Source: Ottowia sp. SB7-C50
GTDB taxonomy: Bacteria > Pseudomonadota > Gammaproteobacteria > Burkholderiales > Burkholderiaceae_C
Length of the DNA stretch: 64,000 nt
Assembly (NCBI RefSeq): GCF_033110285.1
Contig: NZ_CP136995.1
Location: 1,550,001-1,614,000 of the forward strand
Direction: 5' to 3'
Shown: piece after piece, positions 45,402 to 54,446 of the stretch
Position numbering within the stretch: position 1 is the first letter of the stretch
Layout: each line of letters opens with the position of its first letter
Translations under genes and position numbers: made by a program
The notes under the pieces: generated by a model
The model's database searches: none
What the model was told of the DNA's origin: nothing
Seen by the model: only the letters and a program-made list of their open reading frames with translations

Positions 45402-48177
45402 GCGGATGCCTTGGGTTCGGTATCGGGGGTGGGGGGCGGTGCGCGCCTCGGCGCCGTCGGCCGCCTGCGGCTCGGCAACGGCGTCGTGCGGCGCCAGCGC
45501 GCGTGCGATGACTTCACGCACGTCGTTGCTGAGGTCGGCGCGCGCGGCCACGCGCTCGATGGCTTCGCGCGCGGCGCTGCGGTAGGGCTCGGCCAGCTGG
45601 GCCCACGAGTCCATGGCGCGGGCCAGGCGCGAGGCGACCTGCGGGTTCATGCCGTCGAGTTCGAGCACGCGGTCGGCCCAGAACACGTAGCCCGACGCAT
45701 CGCGGCGGTGAAAGCCCGCCGGGTTGCCGTGGCAGAAGCTGGACAGCACGCTGCGTGCGCGGTTGGGGTTGCGCACGCTGAAGTCGGGGTGCTTCATCAG
45801 CTGGCGCACCAGCGGCAGGATGTTGCCGCCGCGGTCGGGCGCGGACGCCTGCAGGGCAAACCACTTGTCGAGCGCCAGCGGCTCGTGCCGGAACAGCTGG
45901 TAAAAATGCGCCAGCGCGGGCGCGGCCAGCGGGTGGTCGGCATAGACCAGCGCTTCCAGCGCGTTCAGGCGGTCGGTCATGTTGCCGGCGTCCTTCACGC
46001 GCTGGTAGGCCTTGCCGGGCCACACGGCGTTGCGGTCGTGGCGCGCGGCCAGCACCAGCATGTGCAGCGCCAGGCCCGCCAGCGCGCGGCGGCCGGCCGA
46101 CACCGGATCGGGCGTGAACGCGCCGGTGTCGCGGCATTGCTCATAGGCTTGCTGCCAGTCGGTGTGCAGCGCGGTGGCCAGCTGTTCTTCCATGGCGTTG
46201 CAGACGGCATGAATGCGCTGCGGGTCCACGTGGTCGAGCTGCTCGGCAATGTAGTCTTCTTCGGGCAGCGTCAGCACCAGCGCCTTGAAGGCGGCGTCGA
46301 GTTGCGGGTTGCGCAGCACCGCACGCAGCGCGTCGATGAAGTCATCGCCCAGCGGCTGCTGACGACAGCCATCGCCTTCGCGTTCGATGTGCTCGATGGC
46401 GATGCGCAGGCCCAGTTGCTGGGCGGCTTCCCAGCGGTTGAACGGGTCGCTGTCGTGCGCCATCAGGTGCATCAGCTGCGCGGGGGGTCAGGTCAATGTC
46501 CAGCTCGACCGGCGCCGAGAAGCCGCGCAGCAGCGACGGCACCGGCTCGGCGTCGACGTGGACCAAGGTCAGCGTCGTCTCAGGCTCGGTCAGCACCACG
46601 GTGTGGCTGCCCTGCACGGGGCTGCCCCCGCTGTCGAGCTGCAGCGGCTGGTCGCGCCCATCAGGCCCGACCAGGCCCATGCGCACCGGGATGACAAAGG
46701 GCTGCTTGTGCGGCTGGCCCGGCGTCGCGGGGCAGCTTTGCGACAGCTTCAGCGTGTAGGTGCGGGCGGCAGCGTCGTAACAGCCTTCGGCCTTGACCAC
46801 CGGCGTGCCGGCCTGGCTGTACCAGCGCTTGAACTGCGGCAGCAGGCGCGCCAGATCGCTGTCCGGGTTGGCGTCGGCCATGGCCTGCGCGAAGTCGTCG
46901 CAGGTGACGGCCTGGCCGTCGTGGCGCTTGAAGTACAGGTCCATGCCCGCGCGAAAGCCCTCGCGGCCCACCAGCGTCTGGTACATGCGCACCACTTCGG
47001 CGCCTTTTTCGTACACCGTGTCGGTGTAGAAATTGCTGATCTCCAGGTACTCGTCGGGCCGTACCGGGTGCGCCATGGGACCGGCGTCTTCGGGGAACTG
47101 CGCGCTGCGCAGGTCGATGACGTGCTCGATGCGCTTGACGGCGCGCGCGCTGGGCGTGCCGGCCAGGTCCATGCTGAACTCCTGGTCGCGGAAGACGGTG
47201 AGGCCTTCCTTCAGCGACAGCTGGAACCAGTCGCGGCAGGTGACGCGGTTGCCCGTCCAGTTGTGGAAGTACTCGTGGCCGATCACGCTTTCTACCGCGT
47301 CGTAGTCGCCGTCGGTCGCCGTCGAGGGCTTGGCCAGCACGTACTTGGTGTTGAAGATGTTCAGGCCCTTGTTCTCCATCGCGCCGGCATTGAAGTCGCT
47401 GGTGGCCACCACCATGAAGCGCTCCAGGTCCAGCGGCAGGCCGAAGCGCGCCTCGTCCCACAGCACCGAATGGATCAGCGAATTCATCGCGTGCTCGGTC
47501 TTGTCCAGGTCGCCCGGACGCACGTAGACCTGCAGCAGGTGGTCGCTGCCGCTGCGCGTGGTGATGCGCTGCTCGCGCGCCACCAGACGGCCGGCCACCA
47601 GGGCGAACAGGTAGCTGGGCTTCTTGTGCGGGTCGTGCCACTTGGCGAAGTGGCGGCCATCGGGCAGGTCGCCTTCGTCGACCAGGTTGCCGTTGGACAG
47701 CAGCACCGGGTAGCGGGCCTTGTCGGCGCGCAGCGTGACGGTGTAGCTGGTCATCACGTCCGGCCGGTCGAGGAAGTAGGTGATGCGGCGAAATCCTTCG
47801 GCCTCGCACTGGGTGAAGAAGTCGCCGTCGCTCATGAACAGGCCCATGAGCTTGCTGTTTTTTTCGGGGTAGCAGGTGGTGAAGATTTCCAGCTCGAACG
47901 GCGTCGTGCCTTCGGGCAGGTTCTCCAGCACCAGCGTCTCGCCATCCATACGGAAGCTGCAGCCCTGCCCGGCCAGCAACACGCGCGACAGGTTCAGTTC
48001 GTCGCCATGCAGGCGCAGCGGCTGCGGCGCCACGTCGGGGTTGCGGCGCAGCGTCATCCGGTTCAGGACGCGGGTCTTGGCGGGATCCAGGTCGAACGTC
48101 AGATCGACCGAATCGATCCAGAACGCGGGCGGGGCGTAGTCAAGGCGGCGGGTGACGGCGGATTGTCCTTCTCGCAT
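45398..48177 (-). CDS. pepN: Aminopeptidase N (M1 family), two frame breaks as printed
   Basis: About 925 residues after repair. Seen in the first part (48177 to about 46490): substrate motif GAMEN (about 264), zinc site [25 protein letters not shown] (about 297-321, cited in pieces), and [15 protein letters not shown]. The second part continues in another frame from [20 protein letters not shown] to [20 protein letters not shown]. Break 1 is the run of six G at 46482-46487; break 2 is the run of six G at 45431-45436; five in each gives one continuous gene ending EPKASA. Broad-specificity cytoplasmic zinc aminopeptidase. Downstream fbp is coupled by an ATGA overlap. Confidence 0.88.
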
Positions 48178-48191
48178 GGCTTGATCCTCTT

Positions 48192-48256
48192 TACTTCAAA
48201 ACTAATAGCATACCTCGCTTGATGGACAAGCGCTGGCAGCCGAAAACACCTGAAAT
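48192..48256 (+). repeat. ATAGC repeat, intergenic copy between prfB and pepN
   Basis: ACTTCAAAACTAATAGCATA then CGCTTGATGGACAAGCG, a clean hairpin, and CTGGCAGCCGAAAACACC. Fills the 78-bp gap from the prfB stop to pepN. Confidence 0.75.
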
Positions 48257-49360
48257 CAGACGCCTTGCTTCAGGCTGGCCTCGATGAAGGCGTCCAGGTC
48301 GCCGTCGAGTACTTTCTGCGTGTTGCTGATCTCGACGTTGGTGCGCAGGTCCTTGATGCGGCTGTTGTCCAGCACGTAGCTGCGGATCTGGTGGCCCCAG
48401 CCGACGTCGGTCTTGCTGTCTTCCAGTTTCTGCTGCTCGTCGAGGCGCTTGCGCATCTCGTGGTCGTACAGGCGGCTGCGCAGGCGCTGCCAGGCCATGT
48501 CGCGGTTGCTGTGCTGGCTGCGGCTGTCCTGGCATTGCACCACGATGCCGGTGGGAATGTGGGTCAGGCGCACGGCCGAATCGGTCTTGTTGATGTGCTG
48601 GCCGCCGGCGCCCGACGCACGGTAGGTGTCGACGCGCACGTCGGCGGGGTTGATGTCGATCTCGATCGAGTCGTCGATCTCGGGGTAGACGAACACGCTG
48701 GCAAAGCTGGTGTGGCGCCCGCCGGACGAGTCGAACGGCGACTTGCGCACCAGACGGTGAACGCCGGTTTCGGTGCGCAGCAGGCCGTAGGCGTATTCGC
48801 CCTCGATCTTGACCGTGGCGCCCTTGATGCCCGCGGTGTCGCCGGGGGTTTCGTCCTCGATGGCGGTGCTGAAGCCCTTGCGTTCGGCGTAGCGCAGGTA
48901 TTGGCGCAGCAGCATGCTGGCCCAGTCCTGCGCTTCGGTGCCGCCGGCGCCGGCCTGGATGTCGAGGAAACAGTTGTTGGGGTCGGCCGGCTGGTTGAAC
49001 ATGCGGCGGAACTCCAGTTCCTCGACCACCTTTTCCAGCTCCGCCACGTCGTCGGCGATGGCCTGCAGGCCGGCCTCGTCGTCCTCGTCGCAGCTCATCT
49101 CGAACAACTCGGCGTTGTCAGACAGGTTGCGCGTCAGGTCGTCCAGCGTGACCACCACGCCGTCGAGCGCCTTCTTTTCCTTGCCCAGCTCCTGGGCCTT
49201 CTTGGGGTCGTTCCAGACCGCCGGGTCTTCCAGCGCGGCGTTTACCGTGCGCAGGCGTTCGGCCTTGCCATCGTAGTCAAAGATACCCCCGTAGCTCGGC
49301 GGTGCGAGCGGTGAGATCCTCGATCTGGCTGCCAATGTGATTGATGTGTTCTGCTTCCAT
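48256..49360 (-). CDS. prfB: Peptide chain release factor 2, with programmed +1 frameshift
   Basis: 367 residues after frameshifting. The first frame runs from ATG 49360 for 27 codons (start [16 protein letters not shown], end RGYL) to an in-frame TGA at 49279-49277. The second frame begins DYDGKAERL one base on. Seen downstream: the stop-recognition tripeptide SPF in [13 protein letters not shown] and the catalytic GGQ in [18 protein letters not shown]2 reads UAA and UGA, and the internal UGA makes synthesis self-regulating. The gene stands before pepN; lysS, its usual partner, is not adjacent. Confidence 0.93.
49274..49292 (-). promoter_or_regulatory. prfB: RF2 programmed frameshift site
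   Basis: The minus strand reads CGGGGGTATCTTTGAC: a G-rich Shine-Dalgarno-like block, then the slippery CTT-T and the TGA stop followed by C. Same layout as the E. coli prfB site. The ribosome shifts +1 from CTT to TTT before TGA, giving Leu-Asp. Confidence 0.92.
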
Positions 49361-49437
49361 GGTGCTTCAAAAAAAGTGAGGGCGCGGCAGCGCCCCAAAG
49401 GGTGAATTTTCTCATGCGCGCCCGCGCCTGCACGTGC

Positions 49438-49472
49438 CCATGAAAAAGACCGCCGGGGCGGTCTTTTTGCGA
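49438..49472. terminator. Bidirectional intrinsic terminator
   Basis: AAAAAGACCGCC and GGCGGTCTTTTT form a perfect stem with A and T runs on both sides. It lies between prfB (upstream side) and the lctP gene end. Confidence 0.8.
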
Positions 49473-49480
49473 ATCATCCG

Positions 49481-49584
49481 AAGGCCGCGGAGCAGGCCAT
49501 CCGGGGGGCGCGCGAGCCGGGGTCCCCCCGGCGACCCGCGTCGTCCCCCTTTGGGGGAAGGCGCGTCAGCGCCACAGGGGGAGC
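49481..49584 (-). repeat. Gene-end repeat, copy 2, after lctP
   Basis: Starts GAAGGCCGCGGAGCAGGCC, contains TCCCCCTTTGGGGGAAGGCG and ends GCGCCACAGGGGG. Ends 1-2 bp before the lctP stop codon on the minus strand. Confidence 0.7.
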
Positions 49585-49585
49585 G

Positions 49586-51247
49586 TCACTTGACCACCAT
49601 GCTGGTAAACGGCGGCACATAAGCCTGCAACGTGACCAGAATGCCCACCAGGCTGGCCAGCGCGATCGAGTGGAAGAACACGTAGCGCAGGATGTCGCCC
49701 TCATGGTCGAACCAGCGCGTGGCGGTGGAGGCCACCACGATGGACTGCGCGTCGATCATCTTGCCCATCACGCCGCCTGAAGAGTTGGCGGCGCCCATCA
49801 GGGTGGGCGACAGGCCCAGCTGCTCGGCCGCCACCTTCTGCATGCCGCCAAACAGCACGTTGGAGGCGGTGTCGGAGCCCGTGAGCGCCACGCCCAGCCA
49901 GCCCATCAGCGTGCCGAAGAAAGGGTACAGCACGCCCGTGCCGGCAAAGGCCAGGCCCAGCGTGGTGTCGGTGCCCGAATAGCGGGTAAGCGTGCCCAGC
50001 GCCAGCATGAGCACGATGGTCAGCAGCGACCACTTCACCAGGTTCAGCGTGCGGCCGTAGGTGGCCACGATCTGGCCGAACGAGTAGCGCGCGTACAGCC
50101 CGCCCACGATGGCGGCCAGCAAAATGCCCGTGCCGGTGGCCGACAGCAGGCCCAGCGTGTAGACCGCGCCTTCCTTGGTGGGCTTGGGCACCACGGGCGG
50201 CATCTTCTCGATCAGGTTGTGCAAGCCATCGATCGGGAACTTGGGCGCAAAGAAGCCGTTCAGCCAGGCCTTGACCGCCGGCAGGCCCCAGATGAACACG
50301 AACACGGTGAGAAACACCCACGGCATCCAGGCGCGGATCACCGCATCGCGCGGGTGCTTCACAGGCGCCGTTACCGGTCCGCCCTGCCCGCCATCGGCCT
50401 CATGCCCTTTCAGCGACACGCTGCGCCAGATCGTGGCGGGCTTCCACACGCGCAGGAACAGCACCAGCGCCGTCATGGAGCACAACGCGGCAATCACGTC
50501 CACCAGCTCCGGCCCCATGTAGTTGGACACCAGGAACTGCGGAATGGCAAACGACACGCCCGTCACCAGAATGGCGGGCCAGATTTCCATCATCGCCTTG
50601 CGGCCGGCAAAGGCCCAGATCAACCAGAAAGGCACCAGCAGCGAGAAGAAGGGCAACTGCCGCCCCACCATGGCCGACACGGCGTGCACGTCGTAGCCGT
50701 GCACGGCCGCCAGCGTGATGATGGGCGTGCCCAGCGCGCCATAAGCCACCGGCGCCGTGTTGGCGATCAGCGAAAGGCCCGACGCCGCCAGCGGCGAGAA
50801 GCCCAGGCCGATCAGCGCCGCCGCCGTCACCGCCACCGGCGTGCCGAAGCCGGCCGCGCCTTCAAAGAACGCGCCGAACGAGAACGCGATCAGCAGCAGT
50901 TGCAGACGCCGGTCTTCCGTGATGCCGGCAATCGAGTCCTGCAGGATCTTGAAGCTGCCGTTCTGCTCCGTCAGCTGGTGCAAAAAGATGATGTTGAGCA
51001 CGATCCAGCCAATGGGCAGCAGGCCCGTCAGCCCGCCCAGCAACGCGGCCTTGCCGGCCATGGCGCCCGGCATGCCGTACACGAAGACCGCGATGACGAG
51101 CGCCGCCACCAGGCCGGCGCCCGCCGCCAGGTGCGCCTTCATGTGCAAAAAGCCGAGGCCCACCAGCATCACCACGACCGGTATGGCCGCCAGCAGGGTG
51201 GACAGCACCATGCTGCCCGTGGGGTTGTAGATTTGTTGCCAGATCAT
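49586..51247 (-). CDS. L-lactate/glycolate permease (LctP family)
   Basis: 553 residues from ATG 51247. Seen: about 13 hydrophobic helices and the LctP hallmarks QIYNPTGSMVLSTLLAAIPV, SFGAFFEGAAGFGTPVAVTAA, SLIANTAPVAYGALGTPI and GVALTGSDTASNVLFGGMQ. Family role: proton-coupled uptake of L- or D-lactate and glycolate at the inner membrane. It is monocistronic here; no lactate dehydrogenase (lld) or glycolate oxidase (glc) gene is in the window. A gene-end repeat directly follows the stop. LldP versus GlcA cannot be decided from sequence alone. Confidence 0.9.
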   Translation of the reverse strand: MIWQQIYNPTGSMVLSTLLAAIPVVVMLVGLGFLHMKAHLAAGAGLVAALVIAVFVYGMPGAMAGKAALLGGLTGLLPIGWIVLNIIFLHQLTEQNGSFKILQDSIAGITEDRRLQLLLIAFSFGAFFEGAAGFGTPVAVTAAALIGLGFSPLAASGLSLIANTAPVAYGALGTPIITLAAVHGYDVHAVSAMVGRQLPFFSLLVPFWLIWAFAGRKAMMEIWPAILVTGVSFAIPQFLVSNYMGPELVDVIAALCSMTALVLFLRVWKPATIWRSVSLKGHEADGGQGGPVTAPVKHPRDAVIRAWMPWVFLTVFVFIWGLPAVKAWLNGFFAPKFPIDGLHNLIEKMPPVVPKPTKEGAVYTLGLLSATGTGILLAAIVGGLYARYSFGQIVATYGRTLNLVKWSLLTIVLMLALGTLTRYSGTDTTLGLAFAGTGVLYPFFGTLMGWLGVALTGSDTASNVLFGGMQKVAAEQLGLSPTLMGAANSSGGVMGKMIDAQSIVVASTATRWFDHEGDILRYVFFHSIALASLVGILVTLQAYVPPFTSMVVK

Positions 51248-51391
51248 GGGTTCGCCTCGTCCGTCGCGCCGCATGGGGACTGCCCCCCGGGCGCGATCGC
51301 TTCCTTTCTGGTGACAAAGCGTAACTCCGGATACCCGGCTTGCCGATCCGTGAAATCCACATCGAAAACCTGCGCGCCGAGCGGCGCCAGG

Positions 51392-52318
51392 TCAGGTCGC
51401 GGTCAGGAAGTTTTCGACCCATCCGGCCAGCGCCTGCGGCTGGTCGTGGTGCAGCATGTGGCCGGCGTCGGCGATCACCTCGCGCCGCACGTCGGGCACG
51501 GCCTTCAGCCGCTCGTGGAACTCGGCCCGCGTGAAGCGCTGGCCCCACCAGCCGGCCAGGCTGTCGTCGCTGGCTTCCACCATCAGCGTGGGCGCGGTGA
51601 TGGCGGCGTACAGCGCCAGCTGCTCGTCCACCCGAAACAGCTGCGCATTGATGATGCGGTGCGCCGCGTCACCCAGGATTTCCCAGCGCGTGCTGCCGTC
51701 GGCTTGCGTGCGCGGCGCGGCCCACTGGCGCGCCAGCCAGTCGGCCTTGTCTTGCGGCAGACGCTGGTTGGTCTTCATCAGGCGCGCGGCCACGCCTTCG
51801 GCGCTGTCGTAGGTCTTCAGCGCAATGTCGCCACGGTGCAGCGACTTGATCTCGTCCAGCCACTTGGCCGCCCGCGCCGGTGCCTGCGCGGGCCGGGTGG
51901 CCGGCATGCCAAAGCCCTCCAGGTTGACCAGGCGGCGGATGCGCTCGGGCCGCGCGCCGGCGTACATCATGGCGATGTTGCCGCCCATGCTGTGGCCCAC
52001 CAGGTCGACCGCGCGGCCGGGCGCGTAGTGGTCGAGCAGCCATTCCAGATCGCCCATGTAGTCGGGAAAGCTGTAGTGGTCGCACGCCGGCCCGGTGGAA
52101 TGGCCGAAGCCGCGCCAGTCGGGCGCGATGATGAAGCGCTGGTCGAAAAAGCCGGGCGACAGCGCATCCACCATGAACTGGTAGCTGGCGGCCACGTCCA
52201 TCCAGCCATGCACCAGCACCAGCGGCTCTGCGGCCGGATTGCCCCACAGGCGAACGTGGTAGCGGTGCAGACGGATCGGGAGAAACTCGCTGCGCGAAGG
52301 GCGTTGGGCTTGGTACAT
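51392..52318 (-). CDS. Alpha/beta hydrolase
   Basis: 308 residues. Seen: PLVLVHGWMDVAASYQFMVD (oxyanion segment), IAPDWRGFGHSTGP, nucleophile elbow LVGHSMGGNIAMM (Ser), an acidic residue in MVEASDDSLAGWW and the terminal histidine in AGHMLHHDQP. A complete hydrolase triad; substrate unknown. It is divergent from the CoA ligase with only 27 bp between start codons, so the promoter of each must overlap the other gene. A shared role with the ligase (thioester hydrolysis) is possible but not shown. Confidence 0.85.
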   Translation of the reverse strand: MYQAQRPSRSEFLPIRLHRYHVRLWGNPAAEPLVLVHGWMDVAASYQFMVDALSPGFFDQRFIIAPDWRGFGHSTGPACDHYSFPDYMGDLEWLLDHYAPGRAVDLVGHSMGGNIAMMYAGARPERIRRLVNLEGFGMPATRPAQAPARAAKWLDEIKSLHRGDIALKTYDSAEGVAARLMKTNQRLPQDKADWLARQWAAPRTQADGSTRWEILGDAAHRIINAQLFRVDEQLALYAAITAPTLMVEASDDSLAGWWGQRFTRAEFHERLKAVPDVRREVIADAGHMLHHDQPQALAGWVENFLTAT

Positions 52319-52345
52319 TGGCCGAGATTATTGAGGAGACAGGCC

Positions 52346-54292
52346 ATGCCACAGCGTCCGAAGGGCGACACGCCAGACGATCACTACAGTGCCATGCAGG
52401 CCGGCTTTCGCTGGCAGGTGCCGCGCCATTTCAACGTCGCGCAGGTGTGCAGCCGGCGCTGGGCGCAGACGCCGGATGCTTCCAAAAGAATAGCTGTCAT
52501 CGAGCACCAGCCGGGCGCTGGCGGCCGAAATCATTCTTATGCCGAGCTGCAGGCGCAGGCCGACCGCCTGTCCGCCGCGCTGGCGCGACTGGGCGTGGGG
52601 CGCGGCGACCGGGTTGCCATCGTCATGCCGCAGCGCTTTGAAACGGCCGTGGCCTACATGGCGGTGCTGCAGATGGGCGCCATCGCCATGCCGCTGTCGC
52701 AGCTGTTCGGCCCCGAGGCGCTGGCCTACCGCATCCAGGACGCCGCAGCCCGGCTGGCCTTGTGCGACGAGGCGTCGATCGACGCGCTGCTGTCGGTGCG
52801 CGCCGAATGCCCGTCGCTCGAAACGGTGGTCGGCCTGGGCGCTGCCGCCGCGCGCGCCGACCACGACTGGCACGCCTTGCTGGGCAGCGCCGCCGCGCGC
52901 TTCGCACCCGTCGACACGCTGGCCGACGACCCCGCCGTCCTCATCTACACCAGCGGCACCACCGGCCCGCCCAAGGGCGCACTGGTGCCGCACCGCGCCA
53001 TGATCGGCAACCTGCCGGGCTTCGTCTGCAGCCAGAACTGGTTCGGGTTCGATCCGGGCGAAACGTGTCCTCTGAACGGTACTCCCTCCGCCGCGCGGGG
53101 GAGGGCGGGGGAGGGGGCGGGCACATCGCGGGCAAAGCCCAGTCTGCCAGATGAAAGAAAGACGCAAAGCGTCTTCTGGAGTCCGGCAGACTGGGCTTGG
53201 ACCGGCGGCCTGTGGGACGCGCTGCTGCCCACGCTGTACTTCGGCCGTCCCATCGTGGCCTGCAACGCCCGCTTCAGTCCCGAACTGGCGTTCGAGATCC
53301 TGCACGTCCACCGGGTCACGCACAGCTTTCTGTTCCCCACCGCGCTGAAGGCCATGATGAAGGCGGTGCCGCGCCCGCGCGAGCGCTACCGCCTGCACCT
53401 GGAGGGCCTGATGAGCGCTGGCGAAGCGGTGGGCGACGCCGTCTTCGCCTACTGCCGCGATGAGCTGGGCGTGGTCGTCAACGAGATGTTCGGCCAGACC
53501 GAGGTGAACTACATCGTCGGCAACTGCGCCATGAACGTGGCCCCCATGCTCCGCACTGACGTTGCTGCGCTGCCCCCCGAGGGGGCCCAACCCGCCTTGG
53601 GGCGGCCCGGCGGCGGGTTGAGGGCGCTGGATCGATCCGTGGTGGGCTGGCCGGCGCGGCCGGGTAGCATGGGGCGCGGCTATCCCGGCCACCTGGTCGC
53701 CGTGATCGACGACGAGGGCCACGAATGCCCGGTCGGCACGCCGGGCGAGGTGGCGATCCGCCGCACCAACCTCCATGGCGACCCCGATCCGATCTTCTTC
53801 CTGGGCTACTGGGGCAACGATGCCGCGACGCGCGCCAAGTTCACCGGCGACTGGTGGCGCACGGGCGACCTGGCCGTGCGCGACGCCGAAGGCTACCTGT
53901 GGTACCAGGGCCGTGCCGACGACGTGTTCAAGGCGGCCGGCTACCGCATCGGCCCCGGCGAGATCGAGAACTGCCTGGTCAAGCACGCGGCGGTGGCCAA
54001 CTGCGCCGTGGTGCCCAAGCCCGACGCGGCGCGCGGCGCGCTGGTCAAGGCGTATGTGGTGCTGACTCCTGAATTCATAGCTGCTCGCGCAGCAAAGTCG
54101 GGCGCTGCAGGCGAATTTGATCGCGAGCTGGTGGCGGCGCTGCAAGAGCACGTCAAGGGGCAGCTGGCGCCCTATGAATACCCCAAGGAAATCGAGTTCA
54201 TCGACCAGTTGCCCATGACCACCACCGGCAAGGTGCAGCGCCGCGTGCTGCGCCTGCAGGAAGAGGAGCGCGCCCGCCAGCAGAGCGCCTGA
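52346..54292 (+). CDS. AMP-dependent acyl-CoA synthetase carrying in-frame repeat insertions
   Basis: 648 residues from ATG 52346 (TTGAGGAGACA upstream). Seen: AVLIYTSGTTGPPKGALVPH, FWSPADWAWTGGLWDALLP, NEMFGQTEVNYIVGN, YPGHLVAVIDDEGHECPVGTPGEVAI, WWRTGDLAVRD, KAAGYRIGPGEIENCLVKH and MTTTGKVQRRVL, an acetyl/propionyl- or medium-chain-type CoA ligase. The protein is about 80 residues longer than I expect. The excess is in two places: after DPGETC (TPSAARGRAGEGAGTSRAKP, residues about 245-275) and after NCAMN (AALPPEGAQPALGRPGGG, residues about 400-435). Both are encoded by repeat-like G/C-rich DNA. Two ATAGC repeats are also in frame (52475, 54064). Function may or may not survive. Confidence 0.85.
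   Translation: MPQRPKGDTPDDHYSAMQAGFRWQVPRHFNVAQVCSRRWAQTPDASKRIAVIEHQPGAGGRNHSYAELQAQADRLSAALARLGVGRGDRVAIVMPQRFETAVAYMAVLQMGAIAMPLSQLFGPEALAYRIQDAAARLALCDEASIDALLSVRAECPSLETVVGLGAAAARADHDWHALLGSAAARFAPVDTLADDPAVLIYTSGTTGPPKGALVPHRAMIGNLPGFVCSQNWFGFDPGETCPLNGTPSAARGRAGEGAGTSRAKPSLPDERKTQSVFWSPADWAWTGGLWDALLPTLYFGRPIVACNARFSPELAFEILHVHRVTHSFLFPTALKAMMKAVPRPRERYRLHLEGLMSAGEAVGDAVFAYCRDELGVVVNEMFGQTEVNYIVGNCAMNVAPMLRTDVAALPPEGAQPALGRPGGGLRALDRSVVGWPARPGSMGRGYPGHLVAVIDDEGHECPVGTPGEVAIRRTNLHGDPDPIFFLGYWGNDAATRAKFTGDWWRTGDLAVRDAEGYLWYQGRADDVFKAAGYRIGPGEIENCLVKHAAVANCAVVPKPDAARGALVKAYVVLTPEFIAARAAKSGAAGEFDRELVAALQEHVKGQLAPYEYPKEIEFIDQLPMTTTGKVQRRVLRLQEEERARQQSA
52475..52540 (+). repeat. ATAGC repeat, in-frame copy near CoA ligase N-terminus
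   Basis: GATGCTTCCAAAAGAATAGC then GGGCGCTGGCGGCCGAAATC and ATTCTT. Read as DASKRIAVIEHQPGAGGRN. Matches the family at both ends; part of this stretch could be native protein. Confidence 0.6.
53070..53205 (+). repeat. Repeat-derived insertion 1 in CoA ligase, with snap-back inverted repeat
   Basis: A CTCCCTCCGCC...GGGGGAGGGCGGGGGAGG block resembles the CCCTCTCCC hairpin element at 19253. It is followed by AAGCCCAGTCTGCC (53135-53148), an exact inverted copy of GGCAGACTGGGCTT (53185-53198), which encodes the conserved PADWA of the enzyme. An inner stem AAGACGC/GCGTCTT lies between. Frame stays open. Confidence 0.65.
53560..53645 (+). repeat. Repeat-derived insertion 2 in CoA ligase
   Basis: GCTGCGCTGCCCCCCGAGGG then CCTTGGGGCGGCCCGGCGGC, typical of the G/C-hairpin intergenic repeats of this family of bacteria. 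Splits the conserved NCAMN from WPARPGSMG. In frame as printed, but this depends on the run of six C at 53573-53578 being correct. Confidence 0.6.
54064..54122 (+). repeat. ATAGC repeat, in-frame copy near CoA ligase C-terminus
   Basis: ACTCCTGAATTCATAGCTGC then TCGCGCAGCAAAGTCGGGCG and CTGCAGGCGAATTTG. Shares ATAGCTGCTCGCGCAG exactly with the copy in the DUF58 gene. Read as EFIAARAAKSGAAGEFD. Confidence 0.75.
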
Positions 54293-54446
54293 CGCGGGCG
54301 CGACCGGCGCGGGGGGGTTAACCCCGTGCCACCGATGGCGCGCATCGGGAACAATGACGCGCAGCCCTGCGCACGCCGTGCTGGTGTGCGTTGGATTTGT
54401 CCGGCCCGGGCGTCTGCCCGGCCATCCTTGCAGGAGACCGTTACCC

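Noticed and set aside
49277..49292. prfB break as a ninth homopolymer error
   Set aside because: The CTTTGAC context with the internal G-rich block is the known programmed +1 site. The G run there is five, not six.
50219..52345. Upstream extension of the CoA ligase frame
   Set aside because: It runs antisense through the lctP and hydrolase genes; the ligase has a good ribosome-binding site and family N-terminus at 52346.
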